From the NCBI GenBank assembly GCA_013115135.1, contig JABANP010000446.1, positions 1 through 43,804 of the forward strand: 43,804 nt of DNA, read 5' to 3'. This DNA is from Perkinsus olseni (lineage: Eukaryota; Perkinsozoa; Perkinsida; Perkinsidae). Below, piece after piece: positions 9,958 to 21,944 of the stretch (the stretch's first letter is position 1; the number at the start of each line of letters is the position of its first letter). Position numbers and translations under genes: made by a program. Below the pieces are notes generated by a model. The model did not search any database, was not told where the DNA came from, and saw nothing but the letters and a program-made list of their open reading frames with translations.

Positions 9958-12232
9958 CTACACGTTGTGTGGTCGAGCCTTCTTAGTAGTTGTGGCATAC
10001 ATATCAAAGGCGTCCATTTCTCGCGACTCGTCCGCAGCGCTAACGAGCTCTACTGCAGTAGAGTCATCGACGATTGTCTGCTGTGCTAACGATAATATAA
10101 GACCGCACACTCCCCACAGACAGAAGGCCAGAGTGAAGGCCGTCACACGATCGCCGACCAGCCACACGACCAAACACACTATCGCTGGTCCGAGACCTTT
10201 GCCTAGGTCGTCCATCAGTGTGAAGGCGGCAAAAACCGTGCCTCGAGTTTTGGCTGGGTTCACGTTCATGAGAATACCCTTGATATTGGGCCCCGAGATG
10301 GCAGCCAGTCCGCCGAGGCTAGCCCACAACGCTGGATTGGAGTACCCTCGGAGCATGAAGACCATCGGGACCGGTGCAAGCAAGTTGGTAATGGCGATGA
10401 ACTTGGGCAAGTCTTGACGCCTGTTGTTGTAAATGCGCTGACCGATATCGCCGCCAGCCATGGAGAAGACCAGACAGGAGATGCCAAAGGCTATGAGCAC
10501 ACCCGTCGCTTGATGCACCGTGAAGCCGAGATCGGTTGAGAGGAAGTCCGGGAGGAAGGTGCTGACCACTGACCAGGCCATGCACCCCGGCAACGACTGC
10601 GTGAAAAGAATTCGATTAGTCGGAACCTCCAAAACTGCCGAAAACTTCGACATCGTTAGGTCCGCCAATCTGAATGGAGTTGAGAAATTTACGGTACTCG
10701 AAGTGGCAGTGATCTCACCTGAATCGGGCCTGACCTGACGCATCACCTTCCCAAGGTGCCGAGGTCTCAGCGCCCTGGACGCCATACCAAGCCCGTGCCG
10801 CTTCAGCCCGCCGCCTGACAAGATTCCAAGGTAATATCCACAAGCCCTTCCGACCGAACCTACGGCGATAGTGCTCCACGATTGGTCGGAGGTCGCGTCT
10901 CAACCGGGAGATAATGACGAGACTTCTTCTTATTTCCCACCTTCCTCAGTACGATCATCGCCAGAAGTATCTGACAGACCACGCTTCCTTTACATTGGAC
11001 GAGTCTCTGCAGCGTCATCACAATGGCAGTCAAGAGCGTCGGAGCGCTGAGCATAATGTAGACCTTCCGCCAGCCGTAGTCAGGTCCCATCCAGCCAGAG
11101 AACGCCTGTCCGATGGCGGCGCCACCTGCAGAGGGGAGGTGGTCAACGCTACAGAGATCGCCCAACTGAGCACATCGGCAAGAGTCTAACTATGCCAGAA
11201 CCGTGAGCTTTGGATTATAAACTCACAAGCACCACGGTGGTGTGACCACCTGCAGCCAGGACAAATAGATGATTTGTGAAAAGCACGCTCTTATAATTTT
11301 AAATCATAAGGAGCGTGCCTTTGTCTTAGGCAAATGCGAATCAGCCTCGTTCCTCGTAGCCTAGTAAGAGTTTTGAGTTGGAACCTTCACAGGGTATAGA
11401 CATGCTCGTGATATATCACAAGCTGGGACGAAACGGTCATAGTCGAAGCGGTTACTTATATGCAGCGAGGCTTCAGAAGGAGCTTACTGGATGAGGTTGT
11501 GCCGAGGATGGCACAGAGCATGTTACGCTGTGTTGGCGGGACCAACTCCGAGGCGATTGAGAAAAGTACCGGTAGTGAGCCTGAAGGGAACGACGACTGA
11601 AAAAGCCACAGCACCGTTCGTCTCACTCCTACCACCAACCGACACACCCGTCGTTATTCGACACAGAAGGAAGTACAGAAAGCCGCTACTGCCACTGGGC
11701 ACGCACGCTGTTAACAAACTTGCCGAGCCTGAGACAGGGGACACAGTAGCAGTCAAGTCATACCACTCCATGACCGCATCCTACCGGCAATAGCCGTCGC
11801 AAAGGCCAGGATATGGAATCTTCTCGCTGCGTACTGGTCTGCCAGCGGTCCGGCTATAATAGAGGATATCCCACCAATAATGAAGAAACCCATCTGTACC
11901 ATACCACCTGCGAGGGAGCCAATAATGGCCGGACTTAACGAAGCACTGGGCTCACCGAGTTTCCAGTCTCGCTGACTCTGGTCGTAGATCTCAAAATCAT
12001 CGCCAATCGCGTGGAAGTTCGGGCTGGCTGCGTTCTGGTCCGCATTTATCAGGAACCCGCTGATGAGCAGCACAAGGATCTGCCTCCAGTTCTCGCCCAG
12101 GAGAACCGCTCGCATCGACACTGCTTCCTTCTCGACTGCGCTATTGACAGCCTTCTCGGTCTTGTGACCCTTCTCGCCAGACTCCATGTATTCAGCAGAC
12201 TTGCTGCCTGAACACATGCATCGCCCCTTCAA
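9958..12232 (-). CDS. Spinster-like MFS transporter, 5 exons
   Basis: Exons 12232-11785, 11728-11633, 11580-11488, 11125-10994 and 10814-9958 give 1626 nt, or 541 residues, with consistent phases. Introns are 56, 52, 362 and 179 nt. Family features: NADQNAASPNF after TM1, ADQYAARRFHILAF between TM2 and TM3, SLPVLFSIASELVPPTQR at the TM4 loop, GQAFSGWMGP plus GWRKVY at TM5, a long polar central loop, then TNRILFTQSLPGCMAW opening the C-terminal half. This order fits the Spinster/sphingolipid-transporter-like branch of the major facilitator superfamily. Substrate is unknown. The C-terminal tail is polar and cytosolic by prediction. The 362-nt intron contains a copy of the 66-bp dispersed repeat and a hairpin. 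The central-loop splice at 10815-10993 is the weakest junction. The first Met could instead be about 15 residues downstream. Confidence 0.85.
11162..11227 (+). repeat. 66-bp dispersed repeat, copy 1 (introner-like)
   Basis: Identical at 60 of 66 positions to copy 2 at 33625-33690; the core includes CCAACTGAGCACATCGGCAA. It lies inside the third intron of the Spinster-like MFS gene, on the antisense strand. A 10-bp direct repeat, CCACCTGCAG, occurs at 11122-11131 and 11246-11255 on either side. The left one spans the intron 3' splice site (CTGCAG|GTGG in gene sense), as expected if an inserted element supplied intron boundaries. Confidence 0.8.
11283..11319. repeat. Intronic hairpin
   Basis: GCACGCTCTTAT pairs with ATAAGGAGCGTGC with one bulged G around an 11-nt AT-rich loop. 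It is within the same MFS intron as repeat copy 1. Function is unknown. Confidence 0.75.
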
Positions 12233-12682
12233 AACCCCGTGCCACCGCGAAGGACACTCCAGTTTAACCAGAAGGAAGATATCACGACCGTTTTCAATGC
12301 CGCACAGCTGAGACGGTGCAGAGACAACACAGAAAGTACAACACGAGAAATGAAGAGAAGGGAATTTCAGTAGGACGCATTGAAAAGAGGCAGATATAAG
12401 GAATGAATCCGAAGACCCTACCCGCAGAGCTGCTCCGATCTCCCCGATGGTGCAGTCCGTTGGCTACTGCTTGGGCCCACGGATTAGTAAATTGCCGACC
12501 TCCAGCGGCGGAATCAGCGCCGTTTCGATAACCGTCTTCTCCGTTCAACATTACAAAAGTGAAAAACGACTGAAAACCAACTCCCAGCCAGAGAAAAACT
12601 CAAAGCCATCTAGAAGGGCATTTGCCAACTTTCACCATCAACAGTAACAACCATCACGATAGGAACACAAAACGAGTAGAAA
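12233..12682. other. Spacer between MFS and protease gene
   Basis: 450 bases holding the MFS promoter side and the 3' flank of the M16 protease gene. An open minus-strand frame at 12294-12551 shows no recognisable domain and no splice link, so it is not called. Confidence 0.45.
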
Positions 12683-15600
12683 CTATTCGCTTCGACCTCG
12701 AAGGCTGGGGTTCTCAAGATAGCGAGAGCTCGCCCGGAATTCTTGAACTGAGTCGGCCAAGGTGACGCCCTCCATGGACCTGAGCAGAGGATGGACGTCG
12801 GCGATGCTGCACACGGGGTGATGGTGGTCTCACTGGAAGCTCTTCTGCTCCGCCTCATAGCTGTACTTCGATCCCGACCCGGCAAGCGCCACGCTGAACA
12901 CTCTCCTCTTATCCTTCGAGAAGAACCTGACCACCACAAAATCACCCTTGGCGGGCGCTACACGACTCTGAGGGCAAAAACCAACAAAGATCCCTTCGGG
13001 CTGGTCATCCCCATGCCCCTACCGGTCGTATAAGTCGAGCAAGTCCTCCTTCCTCATACCAGAGAGCTCCTTGCTCTCCTCAATACAACCATTCCAGTTG
13101 TAGCGGCTCTCCTGGACCTAACACCAGTACACCATCTCCCTGGCCGATCGCCGCATCCCCGCTATGCTCACCTCACACCACATAGTAGTGGCCTCTTCGG
13201 TCAACGTGCGTGGCGGCTCCAACTTGCTGCGGGCCAGGGATACCACATGAGAAGCGAAAGTATCTTCCGACATCTCCAACAACACCGACTGCCTGAATAA
13301 GGGAAAGATTCACTATTGGCATAGGGACGGTTTTGTTGTCATTTGCTCAAGAAAAAGCGCCCCTTGGAAAGAAATAGGAATTTGACTTTTCCCTGCTGTC
13401 TTTGTGATTCAGTGTCCAACTGTGATTTTGTGCATTCGACCCAGGATTCCGCAGAGTCGAGCAGTCGCCGTTCTCACCTGAATTCTTCCAAGAACGCGTC
13501 TATCCTCTCCCACAGCGTAGCTGGGCCAGCCACCGCCGACTGGACGACAACAACGTAGCCGAGGACCTGAAGCGAAGGGCAACCCAATTTACAGACCATC
13601 GATACCAATGCCGAGCTTACTCCGCCGGTGAGTCTGACCCCACAGAAGACGCTGTAGCCCAGCTGCTGCTTCGTTCTTAGAGTGTCAAAGAGAGGTTCTT
13701 CCATCACCGACTCCAACAGGTCCAGCAAGACCCTGTCCCGAATGTTGTTAGGCGAGCACTGGTAGTAGGCCTCCAACTGAATGACCACAATCAAGATCAG
13801 CTGCGGCTGCGTAGCGTCACTTACGACGCTGTTCTGCTCCGTCGGGTCCTGAGTTTCCTCGAGGTAGACCGTATGACCAAGCGGGATCTCCAAACACTGC
13901 AGGTAGGGGAAATCCGCCGGCTGAAGGAGAGAATATCTTTCAACCACAAATCTTCCCATGATCGACCTAAGATGCTCCTCCCTATCATGTCCATGCACGA
14001 GTACCGGGGCCACACAAGACCTAGAGCTTACTTTAAGGTGTTGAACGGAATGCGCCTTCATCTCAGCTTCAACCATGCTTTCTATCTAAAGGATAGCGGA
14101 GAGCTAAAGACAGCACTGGGCCCTCTCACGTATACCCTACCTCCTCCACAAACTCCTTATCAAGGTTACCCAGCATCAGGCACTCAGCCTTCACACCATG
14201 CTGCTTCACAGTAGTGTCCAAGTCTCCTAGTATCTACAGTACGAGGCCCGATAGACCTACCTATTAGCCTTCACAGATAGTAAAAGTCAGTATACTAATA
14301 CAAATACTTAAGGATCCATCTTAATACTGATTGATCGTGTCCCGAACGCACGGTATGAAAGTCCTCAGGAAGTGTCCCCAACAACTTTCCGACCATCATT
14401 GCTCATCACTACACGTAAAATATCGATATTACGTTATTATAGAATTATATTTTATCGCCCGAAACACCAATTACAACCTATTCACTTCAAGCCGTTTTCA
14501 GAAGTGTATGATATCAATAAATTCATTATTGTAATGTGATGATAATGAGATCCTCATCACTAGATAATTATCGCTCTAGGGTCTAGTTGGCTATAAATAG
14601 AAAAGCAGCGACCACCAAGAGGCGGCCACTGCTCTCCAGCGGAGCGATGCAACAATCATTAAACGCCTTCCCAGACCTGCATTCCGCAGAAGGGAAAATC
14701 CAGGCTATACAGTAAAAAGAGGGAGACATCACCTGATCGAGGTTGTCAGCTACTCCCTTCTCCTGCAGTAAAGCTCGCTTAGTGAGGCCCCTGTGCATTG
14801 CCCCCTGAAGATGAGACCACACCTCTTCCATGGCATTCATGCTCTTGCCCTCTCACCCGTGACAAGAGAGTCATCCTACGAATAGCTGAGGCACAGGGTA
14901 TAGGACGCATGTCTTCATTAAAGAACCTACCAACAGAGAATCAAAATATGCCTCTACCGGGGATCGAACCCGGGACCTCACGCATCCCACGACAAGCTCA
15001 AGATACACTTGAAAGACACAACAAGCTCCTCAAAAAGCAATCACTGCCTACCGGCGCTCCAAAGCCTCCTTGATGGCTCCAAAGCGGCCAAGCAGCAAAT
15101 CCTCGGACTTCTTCAAGTTAAGAATAACCTCCAATACCTACAACGAGCACTATCACCCCAACGACGCTGACCAGAGGTAAAGAGGTGAAATCACAGTCAA
15201 CAGAGGCAAGAGTTTTCGACCACATTTCAAGGCGCACTATAAAGGATACGGATTACCAGGGAGGCCGGCAGGATTCTCGCGTACTGCGCAAGCGCACAAA
15301 GGATGAGAGAAGGATGGGAAGCGGGGATGGTGGTTTCTACTATATAAACGATAATGAAGGTCTTAGTAATATAAGAGGCAGGCGTGGTTGTGCGCGAATA
15401 AATCAACAATATTCTATCACATACCACAATTTCCGCATCTTCTGGCGCGCAACGACCACTAGGGGAGAAGAGAGGTCTAGAATTATCTCGCAGGAAGAAA
15501 CCGGGTGGGTTTGTTTTGCATCGCTCCGCTCACATTCTTCATCAGGGCCACAAGAGAATCCTTGAACCCATAAACACGCAGTTCAAGCCCCTGCGCAGCA

Positions 15601-18600
15601 AAGGTTAGTTCAGTCGCCAAGCCAGCCATCTCTGCTAGGTAGGTCTCCTCAATCAAAGCCTCCTTAGCAAGCTCCACCCAAAGACGTTGCTGCACGAACA
15701 TAGTAATGTCATTGACGAATAGTGGCGTCGTCAAACGGATCTGAGGAGAGAAAATTATGATCATCATTCGAGCCCCCTCTCCCCTCTGGACAATGGTGAA
15801 TACGAACATGTATCTGTACGATGTTACCCCCATTCCACCATGGGGCTGCGGGAGCTCCAACGAGCGCACAAGCCAGGAGTCTATTTCGAGAAGAAACCAC
15901 ATCCGATCGGCAACAGCATCATCAACACTTACGCGTATATCGCAGCGAGGAGTCGCCGAAACAAGCGTCTTCGGTAGGTAGAAAAATTGGTCTCCTCGCG
16001 TGACCATCATCCTAGGAGCCTGTCGATCGCTCGGCACCACCGGGAAGTCTTCGTAGACGGACACGGTGGGGGCATCTTTCGCTTCTGAGTGAACAAAGTC
16101 GTTCACTTTCCGATGGCTTCAGAGATGAGCTCACCCTCCTTCAGCTCAGGGAACACTCTTCCGGAGAGGCCCGAGCAGCTTGTGGAGGGATCGTAAACGG
16201 TGAAGTCCTTGGCGATGTATCTACAATATCAAACAGAAACTGAATCCTTACAGTCGATTGTGAGAAATATCCTAGCTTGACCATAAGCATAAACAAGTAA
16301 ACAAGATACTCAGTCGACAGACATGGACGTACACATTCTTCTTAGGAAGAGCGAGTTGGTCGTTGACACTAGGGGCAGCCAAGCGACCCTTGAAGTCGTC
16401 ATCCAACTCCGTGCGCCAGTATTCCACACCAAACCACGGCTCAACCTCAGGAGGGCCCTCCGGCACCAGACCTGCAGAAATAACGGATCACTACTGCCAA
16501 GTATAAGGGAGTAACAGATCCATCAGAGCCGTTAAAAATGAAATGAAAAATTCTCTGACAGTGTGAAAGGGGCAACAAGGACCAACGAAAGTATCGACAG
16601 GGACTACAACGATCGGTTCACAAGGGTGAGAAACCTACCATCAATGTTGAGGCCCATCTCCTTCGTCATCCTCTGTAGCATCTCTTCGGGCGTCTCGCCA
16701 GGTGTCTCATCCTCGTCCTCCTCATCCATCTCCTCGTCCTCCCCCTCATCATCATCTTCACTATCCTCACCATCATCTTGCTCATCTTGCTCTTCCTCAC
16801 AATCATCATCATCCTCCTCCTCCGTACCCTTACTCCGTCCGAAAACCTACGCAAACATTACTCAACTGAGCGCCCCTAGGAGCACGTACACTGCTGGTGA
16901 GGACAAGTAGCATTTTCTCAGAGGTGATGTACTCATTGAGGAGCTCACTAACTTCCTTCGGCTTGAACTCTGGCTCCAGAAAGTACGTGCTGTTCAGAAG
17001 ATTCTCGTAAGATATCTTCGCAGCCTGAAGAAAATGCACAGTAACCGACATATCTTTCTCTTAAACGAAAAGCCCGTGAGCCTTCATCAGTCCCCATCGA
17101 TGCTGGCATTATTATTTTAGCTACAATATATTTATCAGAGAACATAGCCCCGGAAACAGCCGTAAGAACAACCGCGGAAGAAGGCATCCGTAATAGATTC
17201 AGGGAGCGCCGCGGCAGAGAGCTTACCGGAAGCATAGAGCTCGACAAGTCATCGGCAGTAGTAGAAGGATCTCTCTCCTCAATAAAACGATACTGCATGT
17301 TGCTCACCTACAAAAGAGCCTCATGAAGACCCTGAGTCGATAGCTAGTCGGAGTGCTGCGACGATGATATTCAACGGTGGTCGCAAGATCACCTGTCTAA
17401 TCTCATCATAGACCCAGTCAGGTATCGACCCCAACCTCCTCAGCATGTCTAGATACCTGTGAAGAAAGGAAACCAACGATACACCAGCAGAAACTAGACG
17501 CCAGAGAGAGACGATGGGTAGAAGATATGCTGCTGCTGCTGGGTCATGACGTGCATTTCCGAGGAAAATTATTATGGCGCGAGAGAAAAATTATAGAGAG
17601 CACGATCCCATAGACGGGCACACACAACCCTATTCCACACATTGCTTGGGAGGTGAACGATCAGAGTTAGCTACGGATACCCTGCTGATAACTTACTCCA
17701 TCACATGAACGACAACTTCCTTCCAGAGGGCCAATCCCCTAGTAGAAAGAGTCACGCAGATGTCAAAGACGCTGCATATTGAATTACTACCGTACCTGAT
17801 ATTCGATGACGAGGTTTTGATCAGAGCAGCTCTCCAGTAAAAACGGAGCAGTGCCACCGACAAATGGCCTTATTTCAGTATCAGCATTCATCGCACAATT
17901 TACGAGTCTCAGCGCCCAGACTAGTAGCTACTTTGCAACAGTATCGCTACTCACGCTGATGAGAAGTACTGTATAGCTCATGAAAAGGAAATACAATCCT
18001 CGGGCGACCGAGCAGCTCTTCCGTAAGTGAAACGATAATACGTGAGAGTTCAGACATGACAACTGTCATCAACCGCCAGCTCACCCTTCCTCAGACACCC
18101 CCGCTGATAGGTCCGTAGCAAGTCCCTTCGACCTCAGGAACGACAGCAGCGAGCCGGAGCCTGAGGCGAACTACTACTACAAAGAAAGTTCGGGAAGGAG
18201 TGGTACTACTACTACCTTCATGGCCTATTAAGTGACCCAGCGTATTGGCCGGCTTCGTGCGGTACATGCCGTTTTGCGGAGGCAACTGCCACTGCAGTTG
18301 CAGCCGGTGGATATCTTTGATAGGCTGACAAGAAGCAATCCTCATCTCCACAGCGCAGTAGAACGACTCATACGACGAAATATTTCGAGAAAAAGCAAAT
18401 TTCGAATTTTCTCGGAAAAATTCGAAAATCCACTTTTTTTATCGTCCTTTTTTACCGAGAAAGAAAATCTGTGGACTTTTCCCACAAAGACCACCAAGAC
18501 AGAACTCGCGATATTTCACGCTACCGTCATTTCACATAAGCAGTACGTCCAATAGCTTCGTGATGCGACAGAGCCGACCGTCCACTTCACAACGCGAAAT

Positions 18601-21399
18601 GCTGCTACGCTCCGCCCCCACCATCCTACTCTAACTCTAATGAGATAGGGCAAGGTCTCAACATCCAGAGGGAAGCCCTTCTTCTCCAGAGTAATATCCT
18701 CAGGCAGCGCAGCCGCTAGCGGGTCGGCTGCAAGAGGTGACGCTCGGACGTCCGAGAACGACGAACGCTGAAAGATGACAACGATCCTTAGCGGAGCGAT
18801 GCACGGCTCACATTCTTACCAACTGCTTCTCCATGTCGTCTAATGGCATCCTCCCGACCATGCATGCCCGCATACGACCTGAACAGCCGATAGAGATACG
18901 CCGAGAATTTGCGGAAAAGTTGGTATTACCAGACAAGTAGTAACGGTCGTAAAACTGCAGTAGGGCCTCTCTCAACTTGCCATAGTCACTACCGCCTTGT
19001 AACAGAGACTTCTTATTACCCCAGGTGAACTTCTTCCATATCTGATAGAAAAAGCGGAAAACTGAGTGCTAGCGCGTCAAGTGAACCCAAACACCCTCCT
19101 CCACGCAACACAATCACGCTGGCTCGACCTCAAGATTCCACAATCTCCCGACCTCCCGGATTCCTACCGCCTTTCGTTCTCGCGATGATACGGTATTAAA
19201 TTAACACTATTTATCATACTACACGGGAGCCCAATTACTTTTTCTCCCCACGGGAAGGCCGCATCGGGTCAGATGACAAAAGCGCGCGCCCAGACGACTT
19301 CTTTACAGTACTGTACGCGCAATCTAAAGAGTTCGAAACTGTTCAGCGCGAGAACTCCTTAACTAAGAGGAATTACTTTCTCAAACTGAACTTATACTCT
19401 CATAAGCATACTGTAGTGACACCCCTGTCGCGAAGCGATATTAAGAGAAAATCTCGACCCATTTGGGCCCGGCTCTGCACAGGACGTGTCCCTCCCCGGG
19501 AAGACTAGTACATGGTCCTCCTTAGCAAGGTAACAGCCCAGCTGCTCCAATCTTGCGGAATCACTATTCAAAGTCTGTCGGTACCTACAGCGGCAAGTAC
19601 TCTCGGTAGGTCGCAGGTTCGAACCCCGCTAAGGGCATCTCTTGTAGCCCTACTCGCTCTCCACAGCTTCCAGCTCTCTTTCACTCGAGTCTGGGTTCAT
19701 CAAAGGATTTGTAAAGAAGCCAGAAAACATATCCACTGCCTTCTCGAACCCGGACACGGTGCATTCAAAGTAGTAGCAGGTGTACCTACCCAGGAAGCTA
19801 CGCCAAAACGAGCGCGTGGATAGCAAGGTCTGTCGCCTTCAACGGAATTGAGGGGCCAATAAATCAAGATTGACTATTGGTTCCAGTCTCAATTCCGAGC
19901 TCCTTTCAAAGAAGAGAAGAGAGCCAGTTTAGGTCCTGGGGCTAGATAAAACTAGGAGATTTCGAGCCGTTTCGTGAGCAGCATGCCACGTAGAGCTGGG
20001 CAACCGTACTGGGGTCGAGGAAAGTACGGTACGTAGTAGGTTTCATAGTGTCAACCTAGTACGGGTACGGAGAACTAGTACGTATTAAATATATTAAACA
20101 AGGCATACGTGTATCAAACTAGTACGGTACTTGGGGACCGCTGCGACGGGTAGTATGGCTACGCAGCCGTACTCGTACCGTACCGTACTCCGTACTGTCG
20201 CCCACCTGCAATGCCACGGAAGATAAGCCTTCTCTGGTGAGCAGTGGTGAAGACTCAGAGTGCTTACAACCTTGTAAAGTCCTCGCAGTTGTGGCCATAG
20301 GAAGATATTTCTACGCTTTTCATAGGTTGAGGTAGGATTTTGCAAATAAAAAGATACGCCCCCTAATACTACTCCAACTCGGTGTAAGCATTGCTGTAGC
20401 CACCGTTCTTCGACAAGTAGGTCTCGAACTCGTTCTCTCCAGGATACTTCTTGGAGCCCATGAACAGCATGTGCTCCAGGTAATGGGCCAGGCCGGGGTA
20501 CCTGTGAAGGGAAATGACAGTAAAAATAGGATATGGCAAAAACACGAACAACAAAACTATCCGGCAAAAGCGTGAGCAAACGAATGCAAATATGGCTCTG
20601 GAATTTCGTGGATCAACTGTACTCATACAGACCTAAAATCAGTTTTTTCCTCAGGGCACTTTCCAATTTCGGCACACCGTTCCACCGTTTTACGCAGGCA
20701 AGGTTTCGCACGGCCAATGGACGATCGTCACATGTTCGTGATAGAGGGGAGTTCAACAATGATCGCTGTCATCCCTTAGAGTGCCACAGCTACCCTTATG
20801 ATCACGCTAACACTGTACTATTGCAATGGCCGTCGTACGCTAGTCCAGCGTTCTACCGACCACAGTAAAACTTACTCAGTAGGGTCAGTAAAACTGCCAA
20901 CTCCAACGCTGACTGCCATGGCCGCCTTCGTCTTCAACTCATCATCAAGCGGCAGTTGTACCAGTACCTAGCAGGAAGCCTATGAGCAACGATGATGTTG
21001 ATGTATTATCAGTAAAAGAAAAGGAGCAACATCGGACTGAGACAGCAGGGTTTGAGAAAAGCACGAATAAAACGGTGGTGAAACAATGACGATGGGCTAT
21101 CAAATACGACTAATACGAAGCAGGTGTACAATGCAAAAGAAATGCATCACTGAGACAGCAATAGTCCAATTGCTGATCGTAAAGCGTGAAGAGAGCGCGA
21201 AGCGACTTCCGTAGTTGCTGGCGCCTGCTTCTCCCCACAACCCGTGTATTACAGCCTCGATACCATTGTCCAGTCGGACAACTCTGTACTGTCTCTTGTC
21301 GTTGGGGCTCTTAGTGCTGTCCAGATCGACTAGGGACTTGCCGGACTCCTCCTCACGAACCACTCGTTGGCGCTTTGCTGCTAACTCTGCTGGTGACAT
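12683..21399 (-). CDS. IDE: M16 insulin-degrading-enzyme-like metalloprotease, about 30 exons
   Basis: Exons (minus): 21399-21253, 20967-20876, 20501-20373, 19785-19654, 19584-19512, 19041-18930, 18878-18820, 18767-18630, 18324-18216, 18160-18085, 17771-17697, 17456-17393, 17307-17227, 17024-16890, 16846-16639, 16471-16333, 16220-16135, 16105-15933, 15740-15534, 15137-15052, 14841-14733, 14233-14141, 14085-14032, 13920-13825, 13776-13606, 13566-13478, 13292-13172, 13117-13023, 12926-12834, 12806-12683. The total is 3366 nt (1121 aa) and every phase closes. The zinc site is complete: HYLEH at residues 86-90 and the third ligand Glu167, 77 residues on, as in animal [17 protein letters not shown] and [13 protein letters not shown] mark domains 2 and 4. 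An acidic insert fills residues about 475-543. Two putative introns are only 29 and 27 nt and may instead be lesions. A cytosolic peptidase role is inferred from the family. Confidence 0.88.
14949..14984 (-). other. tRNA 3'-half-like segment in an intron
   Basis: In gene sense this reads GTGAGGTCCCGGGTTCGATC, then CCCGG and an acceptor-like TAGAGGC. That is a perfect 5-bp T-stem with canonical T-loop and variable loop. The matching 5' acceptor strand (GCCTCTA), D-arm and anticodon arm are not found upstream, so it is not a functional tRNA. It lies within the 210-nt intron 14842-15051 of the M16 protease gene. Similar but poorer T-arm-like segments occur in introns at 2368-2400 and 19604-19642. 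Confidence 0.55.
19990..20205. repeat. Intron rich in GTACGG/CCGTAC words
   Basis: Within the 587-nt intron 19786-20372 of the protease gene, the words GTACGG, CCGTAC and ACTAGTACG recur about ten times in 200 bases on both strands, giving many short inverted pairs. It is a degenerate low-order repeat; no element ends were found. Confidence 0.6.
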
Positions 21400-21944
21400 C
21401 TATTAGGAACTCAGCAACCACAACACTACTAACTTCTAGTCTATATGATCAAGCATGCTCATCGTCAGTTCAACTAAGTCGAACCCTCCCCCCCCCTCGT
21501 GATTACCCGTCATCCTCATCTGCTCAACTCTCCTAGACCGATTTCCCCCCTACCGCTATGATTTTTTAAAGTCAAATTTTGCTGCGACTCCCACAAGAAA
21601 TGGTCCGGCAAGAAATCGAGACCAGCGACCAAAGAAACGAGGTTATCCCGGAGCGAGATTCCCCATGTAGGGATGGCCGGAGATCAGCCAAATTCGGAAT
21701 CCCTGACGGGAGATCTTTACTATACATCATTGGCAGTGAACCCCTTGTGGATTAGACAGGAGAGAGCCGTTCTCGCCGAGCGATGGCCTCCTCCTTCAAG
21801 AGACGTCGTGCCCTGCACCTTCCCGAACCCCACTGTTGTGTCGTCGTGAACCCAAGGTCGTTCAGTATAAGTAATTACAGTGCTACAAGTAATGCCAGTA
21901 CGTAGTTTGGAATGATAGTAATAACGAGATCGACTTAACGCTCA
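21400..21944. other. Spacer upstream of the protease gene
   Basis: 545 bases with a poly-C run near 21487-21499. It holds the presumed promoter of the M16 gene and the 3' flank of the next gene. No gene is supported. Confidence 0.45.

Noticed and set aside
11254..11300. Extra MFS exon ending at CTGGCTGCAG
   Set aside because: It would read well into GGAAIGQAF but has no acceptor in the needed phase, and the direct join already gives the expected spacing between TM4 and TM5.
12820..12840. Selenocysteine at the in-frame TGA
   Set aside because: No SECIS-like stem is evident downstream and the family has no selenocysteine there; a short intron or a lesion is simpler.
14949..15010. Intact tRNA gene on the minus strand
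   Set aside because: Only the variable loop, T-arm and 3' acceptor strand are present. No complementary GCCTCTA, D-arm or anticodon stem was found upstream, with or without a tRNA intron.
17955..17995. Hammerhead ribozyme core (CTGATGAG)
   Set aside because: The required GAAA strand and flanking helices are not formed; the nearby text reads ATGAAAAG without pairing.
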